Source: Paenibacillus alvei DSM 29
Lineage (GTDB): Bacteria > Bacillota > Bacilli > Paenibacillales > Paenibacillaceae
Assembly: GCF_000293805.1 (NCBI RefSeq)
Contig: NZ_AMBZ01000001.1
Location: 186,001-250,000 of the forward strand
DNA length: 64,000 bases
Reading direction: 5' to 3'
Position 1 is the stretch's first letter, and every line of letters starts with the position of its first letter. The position numbers were made by a program, and so were the translations under genes. Positions 23,388-32,236 of the stretch are shown one piece after another. The notes under the pieces are model-generated. The model searched no databases. It had not been told where the DNA came from and was given only the letters and a program-made list of their open reading frames with translations.

Positions 23388-24514
23388 GTCCCCACCTCCT
23401 TAAGCGGTTGTTTCGTTATGATCGGCACTCGAATAATAATGGTCGTCCCTTGATCACATACAATGTCCATACTTGCGTTAATAAACTCAAGCCTTTCCTT
23501 CATTCCCAGCAAGCCATTCCCTGTTGATTGAATGCTGCTGTCTATTCCGATCCCATTATCCTTTACCTTAACAGTATGCTCAGTCGGAGAGGTCTCAAGC
23601 TGAATCGAGCAGACCGTTGCATTGCTATGCTTCACGATGTTCGTTACGGCTTCCTTCAAGCACATACTGAGTACATTTTCATGCAAGAGAGAGATATTCG
23701 TAAACTTATCGCCTTCCAGCCTGAACTCAATTTGAGCTGCCTTCAAAATTTGCTGGATGCGGAACAGTTCATCCTCCAGACGCGTCCCCCGCATTTGCGT
23801 CACCAGTTCCCGCACTTCCTTCAATGCCGTTCTCGCGGTCTGCCGCACATCATTGATTTCCGCTTGTGCTCGCCCGGGATGTTTATGAATAAGCTTGCCT
23901 GCAAGGTCGCTCTTCAGCCCGATTAATGACAGCTTCTGACCGAGTGTATCATGCAAATCACGAGCAATGCGATGACGCTCCTGCAGCTTAACGAGCTCGG
24001 CAATCCGCTTGTTGGCATCCTCCAGCTCCCCCTGCAGCTTATCCCGCTTATTGCGGTTATAGGTTGTTACAGGCAGGAGGATGACTCCGATCATACTGAC
24101 TAGGACAAACGGGAGCTGCGTAATGAGCACAGGGTTCTTCGTTACAAACCCATAATTAATTGTCACAATGGTACTTATAAGGTGAATCGTATACAGCGTA
24201 ATAAACCCGATCTTATGTTGAATGTTCCCAATAAAAAACGCTAAGAACAGTGAAAAATAAACATACCCAAACAGCACGGTCATTGTAATCGAAATGATCA
24301 CTTGGAAGGCAGTCCAAAAGTAAACCCACCAGCCTTTTGATACAAACGACAACACATAACAGCCGAAGAACGCTAGGATCATAACGATTCCGATAACAAC
24401 TTCATACGGTGAAGAGGCCCGAAAAATAAAATAAAAAGGAAGGATATAAAAGACCACCCATACATACGGGCTCAATCCCGTACTCCTGTGAAATATATGG
24501 TACCATTTCTGCAT
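23384..24514 (-). CDS. desK: DesK, membrane thermosensor histidine kinase
   Basis: A 376-residue protein with five or six membrane helices (to residue ~150), a coiled-coil linker (NKRDKLQGELEDANKRIAEL), a HisKA_3 dimerisation domain (RHRIARDLHDTLGQ, phospho-His188) and an HATPase (DNGIGI, GNGLLGMKERL). His188 has the same number as in B. subtilis DesK, which senses membrane thickness and phosphorylates DesR when lipids become ordered. ATG 24514 follows GGAAGGAGGGG. The order des-desK-desR is conserved, and the 69-base gap after des shows no terminator, so the three can be co-transcribed. Confidence 0.92.
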   Translation of the reverse strand: MQKWYHIFHRSTGLSPYVWVVFYILPFYFIFRASSPYEVVIGIVMILAFFGCYVLSFVSKGWWVYFWTAFQVIISITMTVLFGYVYFSLFLAFFIGNIQHKIGFITLYTIHLISTIVTINYGFVTKNPVLITQLPFVLVSMIGVILLPVTTYNRNKRDKLQGELEDANKRIAELVKLQERHRIARDLHDTLGQKLSLIGLKSDLAGKLIHKHPGRAQAEINDVRQTARTALKEVRELVTQMRGTRLEDELFRIQQILKAAQIEFRLEGDKFTNISLLHENVLSMCLKEAVTNIVKHSNATVCSIQLETSPTEHTVKVKDNGIGIDSSIQSTGNGLLGMKERLEFINASMDIVCDQGTTIIIRVPIITKQPLKEVGT

Positions 24515-24583
24515 GGTTGTCCCCTCCTTCCCTTACGCCATATTTAATTGTATCTTACCATAAATGATGCCAGGCAGTGCTTA

Positions 24584-25645
24584 TTATTCCCCTTGCATGC
24601 CTGCTCTTGGAGCCGGCTTGATAGAACTTCTAATGCGGCCTGATTTCTGCAGCAGCAACTGCTTGTGTTCCTTGAAGCTAACGAATACCTTTCTCTCTTC
24701 ATCCCATAGTCGGAATCGGAGCGATTTCAGGCTCGTACGCAAGGTGATCGTCGTTGCCTTCTGCAGCGGGATGGACGCATCATGCGCCTTCTCCAAATTG
24801 TAGTTCGGCACCTTCGGGCTCAGATGATGCACATGGTGGAAGCCGATGTTGCCGGTTATCCATTGAAGCAGCTTCGGCAGCTTGTAATAGGAGCTTCCTT
24901 CTACGGCCGCCTTCACATAGCTCCATTCATCCTCATGCTCGAAGTACGTCTCCTCGAACTGGTGCTGCACATAGAACAGCCAGATACCGAGCATGCCCGA
25001 CAAGAAGAAGATTGGCCCTTGGATCATTAGAAATGCCTGCCAACCAATGGCCCAACACAGCAATGTATATAACACTACAATTGCAATATTCGTAATGTAC
25101 GTATTCACTCGTTCCTTACGCTTCGCACCTTTACTATTGAAGCGATACGCAATAAGAAAGATGGCAATCGGCCCGATGCAGAGCATAACCAGCGGATTGC
25201 GGTATACACGATACACAAAACGCGTCCACCAGGAAGCCTCCTCGTACTCCTCAACCGTCAGCACCCACATGTCGCCAATTCCCCGTTTATCTAGGTTGCT
25301 ACTTGTGGCATGATGGATAGAGTGACTGTGCTTCCATTGCTGGTACGGAACAAGGGTGATCACCCCTGTAATCGTCCCAAGTATATCGTTTGCCTTCCGG
25401 CTCTTAAAAAATGATTGATGACAGCAGTCATGAAATATAATGAATGTCCGAATGACAAAGCCGGACGCAATTACGACGAACACGAGCGATAACCAGTAAG
25501 ATACCGCAAGGCTTGCATAGGCGGCATACCATAGAGCCAAAAGCGGCAAAATCGTATTGCATATTTGTCGAATGCTCGATCGCATATCGATCTGTTCATA
25601 CGGCGCAACTTCCTTCTTCAAGCTAGTAAGCTTCGAATCGGCCAT
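24584..25645 (-). CDS. des: Des, acyl-lipid fatty acid desaturase
   Basis: A 353-residue integral membrane desaturase with the three His boxes of the family: HDCCH (72-76), HSHSIHH (106-112) and HHVHH near residue 290. These bind the di-iron centre. It should introduce a double bond (delta-5 in B. subtilis Des) into phospholipid acyl chains, restoring fluidity after a temperature drop. The start is ATG 25645 behind AGGGGGA; earlier in-frame codons add a sequence that precedes the ribosome site and are unlikely. Regulation by the DesK-DesR pair encoded downstream is expected from the established Bacillus system. Confidence 0.92.
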   Translation of the reverse strand: MADSKLTSLKKEVAPYEQIDMRSSIRQICNTILPLLALWYAAYASLAVSYWLSLVFVVIASGFVIRTFIIFHDCCHQSFFKSRKANDILGTITGVITLVPYQQWKHSHSIHHATSSNLDKRGIGDMWVLTVEEYEEASWWTRFVYRVYRNPLVMLCIGPIAIFLIAYRFNSKGAKRKERVNTYITNIAIVVLYTLLCWAIGWQAFLMIQGPIFFLSGMLGIWLFYVQHQFEETYFEHEDEWSYVKAAVEGSSYYKLPKLLQWITGNIGFHHVHHLSPKVPNYNLEKAHDASIPLQKATTITLRTSLKSLRFRLWDEERKVFVSFKEHKQLLLQKSGRIRSSIKPAPRAGMQGE

Positions 25646-25715
25646 CGTGTCAGTTCCCCCTAAATTGTTAACGAACATAGGTGATATCGCGTAATTCCTT
25701 AACTTAATAACCTTA

Positions 25716-25779
25716 AGTATAAAGAATCCGACAAGCACGCAGTAGTCACAAACGTCAGTTGGAGGACATGATAAATGTC
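25716..25779 (-). promoter_or_regulatory. Candidate des promoter with DesR-binding palindrome
   Basis: A TATACT -10 lies at 25716-25721 (minus strand) without a good -35, as expected for an activator-dependent promoter. An inverted repeat GACAT-N5-ATGTC (25765-25779) is centred about 63 bases upstream of the presumed start, a position that fits DesR activation. Assignment to DesR is inference from position and from the operon. Confidence 0.45.
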
Positions 25780-25839
25780 ATATAGGACAGTGTGTCGCAG
25801 TTAGTCCAAATACTACTGTTTTCCAAAGCCAATGTTAGA

Positions 25840-25870
25840 ACAAAACAGCCTGCTCTATGAGCAGACTGCT
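25840..25870 (-). terminator. Terminator of siderophore operon
   Basis: CAGCCTGCTC and GAGCAGACTG form a 10-base-pair arm (one mismatched pair) with a 3-base loop; TTTTG follows on the minus strand. It lies just past the esterase stop. Confidence 0.7.
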
Positions 25871-25879
25871 AGATCAATC

Positions 25880-26701
25880 TTATTTATGAAGCGCAAATCG
25901 AACCGCTCTACCAATCAAGCCGGGTAATACCGATAAATGTCCTTCACCGGGAAAAACGTGAAAATCAACGGATAAGCCGTTCTCCTCCAGCTTCTTCAAG
26001 CGCTGGTGCATCTCTTCCGCATTATGTAACATCCGGTTCGGATGCGAGGCCTCCTCTTCCCCGACGGTCATGAGCAGCCGCACAGGGGATGGATCAGACT
26101 CCACAGCACGGATCGACGTAAAGGTCTTCTCCGCCTCCAACACGCAGCGATTGCTCCACCAGATGGAGGGGCTGCCCGCAATATAAGTCTGGAACAGGTC
26201 AGGCTTCGTGAACATCGTATTCAGCGTGAACAAGCCCCCAAGCGAATGACCGAATAGCGCTTGCTTGGATCGATCTATCGGATAAGCCTCTTCTATTTTC
26301 GGCTTCAGTTCCTCCTCTATATAGCGAAGGAAGTTGTCGCCGCCGCCTGTAGGCGGCCATTCCTCCCCGCCCGGTCTTGGCGGCAAGGATGCGCGATCCG
26401 TTGGAGGCGTTAGTTCATAGAAGCGATCCGCAGGAAAGTCCCCTTCCGTCAAATAACCAATCCCCACAACAAGCAGCGGACCGAAGCCGCGAATGCCTCG
26501 TCCCTTCAACACGCGTGCCGACTCCGCGCAAAGAGGAAATAACGCGTTGCCATCGAGCACATACAGAACCGGGTATCCCTCCGAAGGAGCTTCGCCCTCG
26601 GGAACACTGACACTAATTCGGTAGTCTCGGTTCGTATGCGTAGACACCATATTATATACCGTAGAACGCGGCAGCGTAATCGGTTGTTCTGCTATTTTCA
26701 T
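25880..26701 (-). CDS. Siderophore (ferri-bacillibactin type) esterase, BesA/IroE-like
   Basis: A 273-residue alpha/beta hydrolase of the esterase D group. The nucleophile elbow is GHSLGG (Ser ~150), with the oxyanion region YPVLYVLDGNALFPL and the catalytic His near the end (PGEGHLSV). The same fold and the SPSIWW segment occur in enterobactin and bacillibactin esterases, which open the trilactone ring after import to release iron. It is last in a Fur-boxed operon with two siderophore permeases and a binding protein, which supports this role. ATG 26701 follows GGGGAGG. The exact siderophore is not proven. Confidence 0.82.
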   Translation of the reverse strand: MKIAEQPITLPRSTVYNMVSTHTNRDYRISVSVPEGEAPSEGYPVLYVLDGNALFPLCAESARVLKGRGIRGFGPLLVVGIGYLTEGDFPADRFYELTPPTDRASLPPRPGGEEWPPTGGGDNFLRYIEEELKPKIEEAYPIDRSKQALFGHSLGGLFTLNTMFTKPDLFQTYIAGSPSIWWSNRCVLEAEKTFTSIRAVESDPSPVRLLMTVGEEEASHPNRMLHNAEEMHQRLKKLEENGLSVDFHVFPGEGHLSVLPGLIGRAVRFALHK

Positions 26702-26779
26702 GCTGGTTCCTCCCCTATTGATGCGGAATGAATTCCGATGACTCTGTCGAGGCCAATATTATGCCTTTCTAGCATTGAG

Positions 26780-27802
26780 CTATTTCGGAGCTCGATACAG
26801 CAAATAAATAAAATACGGAACGCCGAGCAGCGCAACAACGATACCTGCCGGCAGTGAAATCGGCGCAAAAATCGTTCTGCCGATATAGTCCGAAACCACA
26901 ACGATAACCATCCCGATAATCCCGCAAACGGGCAGCATACGATGATGGCTCACACCGACCAGCTTCCGCGCTATATGCGGTGCAATCAAGCCGACAAAGC
27001 CAATGCTGCCGGATACGGATACACAAGCACTGACAAGACCAATGCTGGCTATCAACAGCACATTCGTCTCCCGATTGACCGCCACGCCAAGACTCATCGC
27101 ACTGTCGCGCTCGAATTGCAGCAAGTCTAACTTCCTTGACTTAAACCAGATGAAAGGGACGCAAATGATAAGCCATGGCAATGCGGCTACAACGTAATGC
27201 CAGTTTGCATTCCACACACTTCCTGACATCCACACCGTTGCCATCTCAAAGTCCTGCGGGTTCATCTTCAACGAAATGTACATGGACAAGGCGCCGAGAC
27301 CTGATGCTACCGCAATACCGACAAGAATCAAGCGCTGCGGATCCAATCTGCCTCGATGCCATGAAAATGCAAAAATAAAGATGGCTGCCAGCAGTCCACC
27401 GATAAGTCCGAACAAAGGCATCGCCATCACAGCAAACCAATCTGTGCCGACGATTTTCCCTTGGAAGAAAAACATAAATAGTACGACTGCTGCACCGGCA
27501 CCGGAGTTTATGCCCAAAATGCCTGGATCAGCAAGGCCGTTTCGCGTAATGCCTTGTATGACAGCGCCTGCTGTGCCCAAGCCGAGGCCCACTATAGCAG
27601 ACAGCACAATGCGCGGCAATCTGAACTCGAAAATGACAAGATCATGATCCGGCTGCGGGTTAATACGCAGTAGCGTATCGACGACCTCTTTCACAGTCAT
27701 GTCAAAGACACCGTTCGTCGTGCTAACATAGACAGCGGTTAAGAACATAGCAATTCCTACGCCAAATACAATCCACCAACGAAGCAATGAATCTCTATGC
27801 AC
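26780..27802 (-). CDS. FecCD-type siderophore ABC permease (FeuC-like)
   Basis: A 340-residue permease with nine to ten helices. Family motifs are FRLPRIVLSAIVGLGLGTAGAVIQGITRNGLADPGILGINSGAG and GFVGLIAPHIARKLVG, shown here only as overlapping landmarks. The start is GTG 27802, because AAAAAAGGAGGGGGAGAAC precedes it inside the end of the upstream gene; the two genes overlap by 8 bases and are probably translationally coupled. It forms the second half of the channel with the FeuB-like subunit. No ATPase gene is in the operon; in B. subtilis FeuABC shares the distant YusV ATPase, and the same may apply here. Confidence 0.88.
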   Translation of the reverse strand: MHRDSLLRWWIVFGVGIAMFLTAVYVSTTNGVFDMTVKEVVDTLLRINPQPDHDLVIFEFRLPRIVLSAIVGLGLGTAGAVIQGITRNGLADPGILGINSGAGAAVVLFMFFFQGKIVGTDWFAVMAMPLFGLIGGLLAAIFIFAFSWHRGRLDPQRLILVGIAVASGLGALSMYISLKMNPQDFEMATVWMSGSVWNANWHYVVAALPWLIICVPFIWFKSRKLDLLQFERDSAMSLGVAVNRETNVLLIASIGLVSACVSVSGSIGFVGLIAPHIARKLVGVSHHRMLPVCGIIGMVIVVVSDYIGRTIFAPISLPAGIVVALLGVPYFIYLLYRAPK

Positions 27803-28802
27803 GTTCTCCCCCTCCTTTTTTGCGAATGAGATAGAGGAAGAATGGAACACCGATTAAGGCTGTCACTACACCAACCGGAGTTTCGAATGGATAGTTGATG
27901 AATCTGCTGAGCACATCAGCGAGGCCAAGGAACAATGCCCCCAGCAAGCCTGCACAAGGTACCGTCCATCGGTAATCGAGTCCAACCAGCATGCGTGCAA
28001 TATGGGGAACAATTAAGCCAACAAAGCCAATTTTACCTGCCAGCGCTACCGAAATACCGGTCAAAATGACGACTGAAGCGGTTGCAAGCAGCTTCACGAA
28101 AAATGTCTTCTGCCCTAAGCCAGCCGCAACATCCTCGCCGAGCGAAAGTGTCGTAATTGATCTGGTGACGGACATCGCTAAAATAAATCCAACAATGGCA
28201 AATGGAATAACAAGCTTAATTAATTGGGGATCCAATTGATGAAGCCTTGCATTATACCAGAAGCTGATGTTTTGTGAAATTTGAAAATAAACTGCAATCG
28301 CAGATGAAATGCTGCTGAGCAGCGTTCCAATAACCGTTCCGACAATCGCCATCTTCACCGGTGACAACCCTCCTGGAATCGTGGAGGCCAACCCCCACAC
28401 GACGGCGACGCCAAACAATGAACCTAATAACGAAAAGAAAATCATTTCAATGGATGATGCAGAAGGAACCAAAATCGTGCACAACGTAATGACGAAGGCC
28501 GAACCATCAGATACCCCCATAATAGAAGGGGATGCAAGATAGTTTCTTGTCATCCCCTGCATCATGGCCCCTGATATGGCTAGAAACGCTCCGATCAAGA
28601 GCGCTCCTATTACCCTCGGCATGCGCGAGTGCATAATAATTTGATGATCTACATTGTCCGGATTGAAATGGAATACGGCATTCCATACGGTATTCGCATC
28701 AATGTTCTTAGCTCCATATAGCACGGATAATACGATGACCGCCACCATGGCAATTGGTGACAAGATCATAATTGCAATCGCCAATGCCTTCTTATTATGC
28801 AT
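27795..28802 (-). CDS. FecCD-type siderophore ABC permease (FeuB-like)
   Basis: A 335-residue, multi-helix permease of the FecCD family (RMPRVIGALLIGAFLAISGA, MQGMTRNYLASPSIMGVSDG, GFVGLIVPHIARMLVGLDYR). It sits between the binding-protein gene and the FeuC-like gene in a Fur-boxed operon and should form the heterodimeric iron-siderophore channel. The ribosome site (AGGTTGG) before ATG 28802 is weak. The 38-base gap after the binding-protein gene contains no terminator. Ligand specificity is inferred from the BesA-like esterase and the Btr-like regulator, which together suggest a catecholate such as bacillibactin. Confidence 0.88.
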   Translation of the reverse strand: MHNKKALAIAIMILSPIAMVAVIVLSVLYGAKNIDANTVWNAVFHFNPDNVDHQIIMHSRMPRVIGALLIGAFLAISGAMMQGMTRNYLASPSIMGVSDGSAFVITLCTILVPSASSIEMIFFSLLGSLFGVAVVWGLASTIPGGLSPVKMAIVGTVIGTLLSSISSAIAVYFQISQNISFWYNARLHQLDPQLIKLVIPFAIVGFILAMSVTRSITTLSLGEDVAAGLGQKTFFVKLLATASVVILTGISVALAGKIGFVGLIVPHIARMLVGLDYRWTVPCAGLLGALFLGLADVLSRFINYPFETPVGVVTALIGVPFFLYLIRKKGGGERA

Positions 28803-28840
28803 ATCGTACCAACCTGTTGTTTATTATTTGAACAGCCGAA

Positions 28841-29864
28841 TTATTGGGACAGCTTATCTACTGCTGCTTCAAGGAACAAGAATTTGCTAAGCGCCGTACC
28901 GCCTTGCGCAAGCGGATCTACAACATTGACGAACACTTTCCCATTCTTAACCGCATTAATGCTCTTCCAGATCGGATTGTTCTCCAATTCTTCCAGTGCT
29001 TTCGGTGTGTCCTTATTCTCATCTGGAGAAAACTGAACGAACAGATAGTCAGGATTGATTTCCGAGAATTTCTCAAGCGAAATCAATTCTTGCGCTTTCG
29101 CTGCTTTCACTTCTGCTGGAGCGGTAAAGCCCAAATCTTTATAAAGGGAAGCATTAAAGAATACGCCCTCAGGGTAAATCGCAAGATCTCCCTTACGTAC
29201 GCGAACGGCCAAAACCTTCTTATCCTTCAGTTTATCGCCGAGCTTCGCCTTAGCCGCATCCAGATCGGCTTTATACTTGTTCAAAGCTTCTTCCGCTTCT
29301 TTTCCTTGCCTGTCAATTCCGCCAAAAGCTTTAAATTAGCTTCCCAATTCGTCGAAACGTGGGATACCGGAACTGTAGTCGTAATTTTTTGAACTTCTCG
29401 ATAGCCTCTGGTTTGAATTTCGTAGAAGCAAGGATAATGTCAGGCTTCAGCTTTAAGATGCCTTCGTAGTCTGGCTCCATCTTCTCTCCAACCGATACCG
29501 CTTCCGTTGTCGCTTTCTTGAACAAGTCTGGGAACTGACCGCTCACACTGATTGCGCCAACTGGCTTCGCGTCAAGCACAACTGCATCTTCCATGGATTC
29601 CATAGAACCTGAAATCACAATGCGCAAATCCTTTTTAGCAGGAACTGTATATGTCTGATCCAAATATGTAATCGTTCTTGTTTCTCCGGACGGTGCAGCC
29701 TCTTTATCTTTATTTTCCGTGTTAGACGCTGGTGCAGTCGTTTCCGCAGCAGAGCCGCTCTTTGTGTCAGCTCCCTCTTGCGTTTTGCCGCCACCAGCAC
29801 CGCACGCTGTCAAAGCTAGTGAAAGTGAAAGCAATAATAACCCCTTAGCCATCCATTTGTTCAT
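28841..29864 (-). pseudogene. Siderophore-binding lipoprotein (FeuA-like) interrupted by two frameshifts
   Basis: Two separate frames encode one FeuA-like binding protein. The N-terminal part (from ATG 29864) has lipobox LTAC, a Ser/Thr spacer and the first lobe (GAISVSGQFPDL, YEGILKLKPDIILAST). The C-terminal lobe runs from 29284 to 28841. Between them the reading frame slips twice. Adding one A to the run at 29385-29390 restores KFKKITTTVPVSH and one A at 29300-29303 restores GKEKEAEEALNKYKADL. Both slips are single-base losses in A homopolymers, so sequencing error is at least as likely as true loss. A full-length product would be 341 residues. GGGAG precedes the start. Confidence 0.85.
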
Positions 29865-29896
29865 TTATTTCTGAACTCCCTTCGAATTCTATCAAT

Positions 29897-29911
29897 TGAT
29901 AATGATTATCA
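29897..29911 (-). promoter_or_regulatory. Fur box upstream of siderophore operon
   Basis: TGATAATGATTATCA is a perfect 7-1-7 Fur box as defined for Bacillus. It lies about 33 bases before the binding-protein start and overlaps its presumed promoter, so iron-replete Fur should block the whole uptake operon. Confidence 0.88.
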
Positions 29912-29966
29912 CTATTAAATGATAGAACGTTTGTCTCAAATCTCCAATGGATAATTTCCTGAATTG

Positions 29967-31610
29967 TTATGGACATTTTCCGGATAAAAGCTCGAGCATG
30001 GTTTCCATCATACGTTCCATTGCAATAGGTGAATACTCTACCCATGGATCCGTATGTATCATGTGCATGCGCTGATGGCGCACAGCCTCCAGCTGCTGCC
30101 ATCGCCAGCTCTCTTGAAGCTGCTGCCACGAGGCCAATGTTTCACTCTCTTGGCAGACATTGACGAGCAGGCGATCCGGATTGATTTGGGCGAGCTGCTC
30201 CAATGACATTTCTACGTTATATATAGGCTCCTTCCATTGGAATGCGGGCTTCAACTGCAAGCTGCCGAACATGATCTCGGCAATTCCGCGATTGCAATAT
30301 GCGAAAATTTGCTGCCTCAGAATTCTGACGAAGAGAAGCGACTCATTCCTCACACGCAACGGAAGCTGTTCCCTTATCCAATTCACTCTGCGGTCGTACC
30401 GTTTCAACCAATTTTCAGCATCACTGTCCTCCCCCAGCAGCTTCGCCGTATGCTTCAATTGATCGCGCCAATTCATTGCGCTAGGAATCGAGCAAATGTT
30501 GCCCATCTGCTCGAGCTGCTCCTGCTCTTCCCTAATCAGATCGTCCATTGTCACGATGATATCCGGCGACACTTCTTGAAGCTTTTCAATGTTGGCAGCC
30601 CAATGTTCGTTCACACGGTATGCACTGAGATGAACCGGAATGTCATAGCGATATCGATCATAATAGTATTTCGTCCATTTCGGGTGCAGCGGTGCGGCAT
30701 ACGGAATGATATTGAGTGCAAGGAGATAGCCTGCAACGCCCGTTCCGTACGCTGCAATTTTCCTTTTGCGGCTTCTCATATATACCGAAGGCGAGACTCC
30801 AACCACTTGCTTGAACTTGCGGCTGAAATAGAATTCATCCTGATAGCCGACCTGATGCGCAATATCGCGCAGCTTCACGCCGGATCGGTTGAGAAATTCC
30901 TTCGCCTTGTTCATCCGCAGCTCTGTCAAATAATCATGGGAGCTCATGCCATACGTCTTTTTGAACAGATCGACAAAGTATTTGGGACTTACACCTGCAA
31001 TAGAACCGAGATGCTCGATCGACAGGCTATCGTTGTAATGAAGATCCATGTAAGCCTTCGCGCGTTCAATTGCTGGGCTGCTTTGCTCGCTCATCGCCAG
31101 CGGCGTATGGTTCAATAGCGTATACAGAAGCTCCTGAAAGGCGAATTGGGCGCGGAATCGCTCCTGCGCATGCACACTGCCATGCATGCGAACGACCGCA
31201 TCACAATGCAGGGCAAGCTCCCCTACGGAGGATACTGCAATACTCTCGTGCTGCTCCAGCTCCTCCTCACGTCGAAGGGGCTGAAGCTGCGCTTCCCCCT
31301 CTACTTCTTTATACATATCAAAATAAAAGAGATAGGCCTCTATTCCATCTTCTGCGTCAGACCGCAGGCCAAATGTATGCTCGGGAACGAACCAATACGC
31401 ACAATCGCGGGACAAGGAATACTCCCGGTTATCGAGCTGCAGGGTTCCATGCCCCTGAGTCGTAATGAAAAGCAGATGCGTGCTTGTCCATTGCTGGGCA
31501 GATTGATAGCCCTGGATCTGCTTGTAATATTCAGCCCCGCGAAGCCTGTATGTTGCTTCACTCCAGGTGATACGGCTGCCAGCCTGATTTACTTGCTTAA
31601 TCGTTTTCAT
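29967..31610 (-). CDS. Btr-like AraC regulator with C-terminal siderophore-binding domain
   Basis: A 547-residue fusion. Residues 1-170 are an AraC-type cupin/arm region. Residues ~175-285 hold two HTH motifs (SIEHLGSIAGVSPKYFVDLF, LRDIAHQVGYQDEFYFSRKF). Residues ~290-547 are a periplasmic-binding-protein domain (VSPDIIVTMDDL, SLEQLAQINPDRLLVNV). This is the architecture of B. subtilis Btr, which senses bacillibactin and activates feuABC. It is co-directional with the uptake genes and has its own Fur box. It likely activates the downstream operon when ferric siderophore enters the cell. ATG 31610 follows GGAGGCAGC. Confidence 0.88.
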   Translation of the reverse strand: MKTIKQVNQAGSRITWSEATYRLRGAEYYKQIQGYQSAQQWTSTHLLFITTQGHGTLQLDNREYSLSRDCAYWFVPEHTFGLRSDAEDGIEAYLFYFDMYKEVEGEAQLQPLRREEELEQHESIAVSSVGELALHCDAVVRMHGSVHAQERFRAQFAFQELLYTLLNHTPLAMSEQSSPAIERAKAYMDLHYNDSLSIEHLGSIAGVSPKYFVDLFKKTYGMSSHDYLTELRMNKAKEFLNRSGVKLRDIAHQVGYQDEFYFSRKFKQVVGVSPSVYMRSRKRKIAAYGTGVAGYLLALNIIPYAAPLHPKWTKYYYDRYRYDIPVHLSAYRVNEHWAANIEKLQEVSPDIIVTMDDLIREEQEQLEQMGNICSIPSAMNWRDQLKHTAKLLGEDSDAENWLKRYDRRVNWIREQLPLRVRNESLLFVRILRQQIFAYCNRGIAEIMFGSLQLKPAFQWKEPIYNVEMSLEQLAQINPDRLLVNVCQESETLASWQQLQESWRWQQLEAVRHQRMHMIHTDPWVEYSPIAMERMMETMLELLSGKCP

Positions 31611-31671
31611 GCTGCCTCCTATTTATATAGAAGAAATCGGTGAGCTTGCACAGCTCTTCTAACCATCATAA

Positions 31672-31686
31672 TGATAATGATTCTCA
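31672..31686 (-). promoter_or_regulatory. Fur box upstream of the Btr-like regulator
   Basis: TGATAATGATTCTCA matches the 7-1-7 Fur box with one mismatch, and an overlapping CATAATGATAATG repeat extends it. It is about 62 bases before the regulator's start codon. Confidence 0.78.
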
Positions 31687-31719
31687 TCGTCAATATTTGC
31701 TTTGCATGCCTGCAAATTA

Positions 31720-31752
31720 AATAGGCCCAACAGTTAAAACCGTTGGGCCTCA
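31720..31752 (-). terminator. Terminator of small coiled-coil gene
   Basis: AGGCCCAACGG ... CTGTTGGGCCT, minus strand, followed by ATTTAATTT. It starts about 30 bases past the stop of the gene at 31779. Confidence 0.7.
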
Positions 31753-31778
31753 TGGCAATCTTTATGCTAGTTCGTGTT

Positions 31779-32072
31779 CTAGCTATCGCTCTTGGTCAAC
31801 TCCTCTTCTGACTTGTGCAAAAAGATGAGCATCTTTAGGCCATCCTGTACGCCCTTTGCATAAATCCATCCCATTTGCATGGAAGCAATCTCGTTCTGCA
31901 CCTCTATCCACTCCTTGAGCAATCTTCGGCCATTGCGTTCCAGCTTGCGCTGTATCGCGCTTTCCAATTCATCTAGCTTATTCTGCAGCTGTATAATATC
32001 CGGCAGTCTATCGACTTGTGTTCTTAGAAGTTCCAATCGTTGATGTAAGGTATCCGTTACCCAATCCGACAT
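31779..32072 (-). CDS. Small coiled-coil protein, unknown function
   Basis: A 97-residue protein I do not recognise. Residues ~5-65 are a heptad-like amphipathic helix (LELLRTQVDRLPDIIQLQNK, then LDELESAIQRKLERNGRRLL); a Trp/Gly-rich segment (MGWIYAKGVQDG) follows. There is no signal peptide or membrane helix. ATG 32072 follows GAGGTGGAGG. It is divergent from a small XRE regulator, with a shared 164-base promoter region that holds an inverted repeat, so the two may form a regulated pair. That is inference from position. Confidence 0.6.
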   Translation of the reverse strand: MSDWVTDTLHQRLELLRTQVDRLPDIIQLQNKLDELESAIQRKLERNGRRLLKEWIEVQNEIASMQMGWIYAKGVQDGLKMLIFLHKSEEELTKSDS

Positions 32073-32154
32073 GATTCTTCCTCCACCTCGATTACTAAAC
32101 TAACTGCAATTATCCACTATCCATCTAAATTTCCATATACTAGTTCCATTATAG

Positions 32155-32183
32155 TATAACATTTATTTTATTGTTATGTTATA
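32155..32183. promoter_or_regulatory. Inverted repeat between divergent coiled-coil and XRE genes
   Basis: TATAACAT (32155-32162) and ATGTTATA (32176-32183) form a perfect 8-base inverted repeat 21 bases apart centre to centre, in AT-rich DNA about 55 bases before the XRE start. Two helical turns apart fits a dimeric HTH repressor; binding is inference. Confidence 0.4.
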
Positions 32184-32236
32184 GTGATATCTCATTTTCT
32201 TCTGTGATTCACTAACCTCTAACTGAGGTGACCATC

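Noticed and set aside
30237-31118. Long plus-strand open frame of ~293 codons inside the Btr-like gene
   Set aside because: It lies fully antisense to a well-supported AraC/SBP gene, has no ribosome site and no recognisable domain; it mirrors the codon bias of the real gene.
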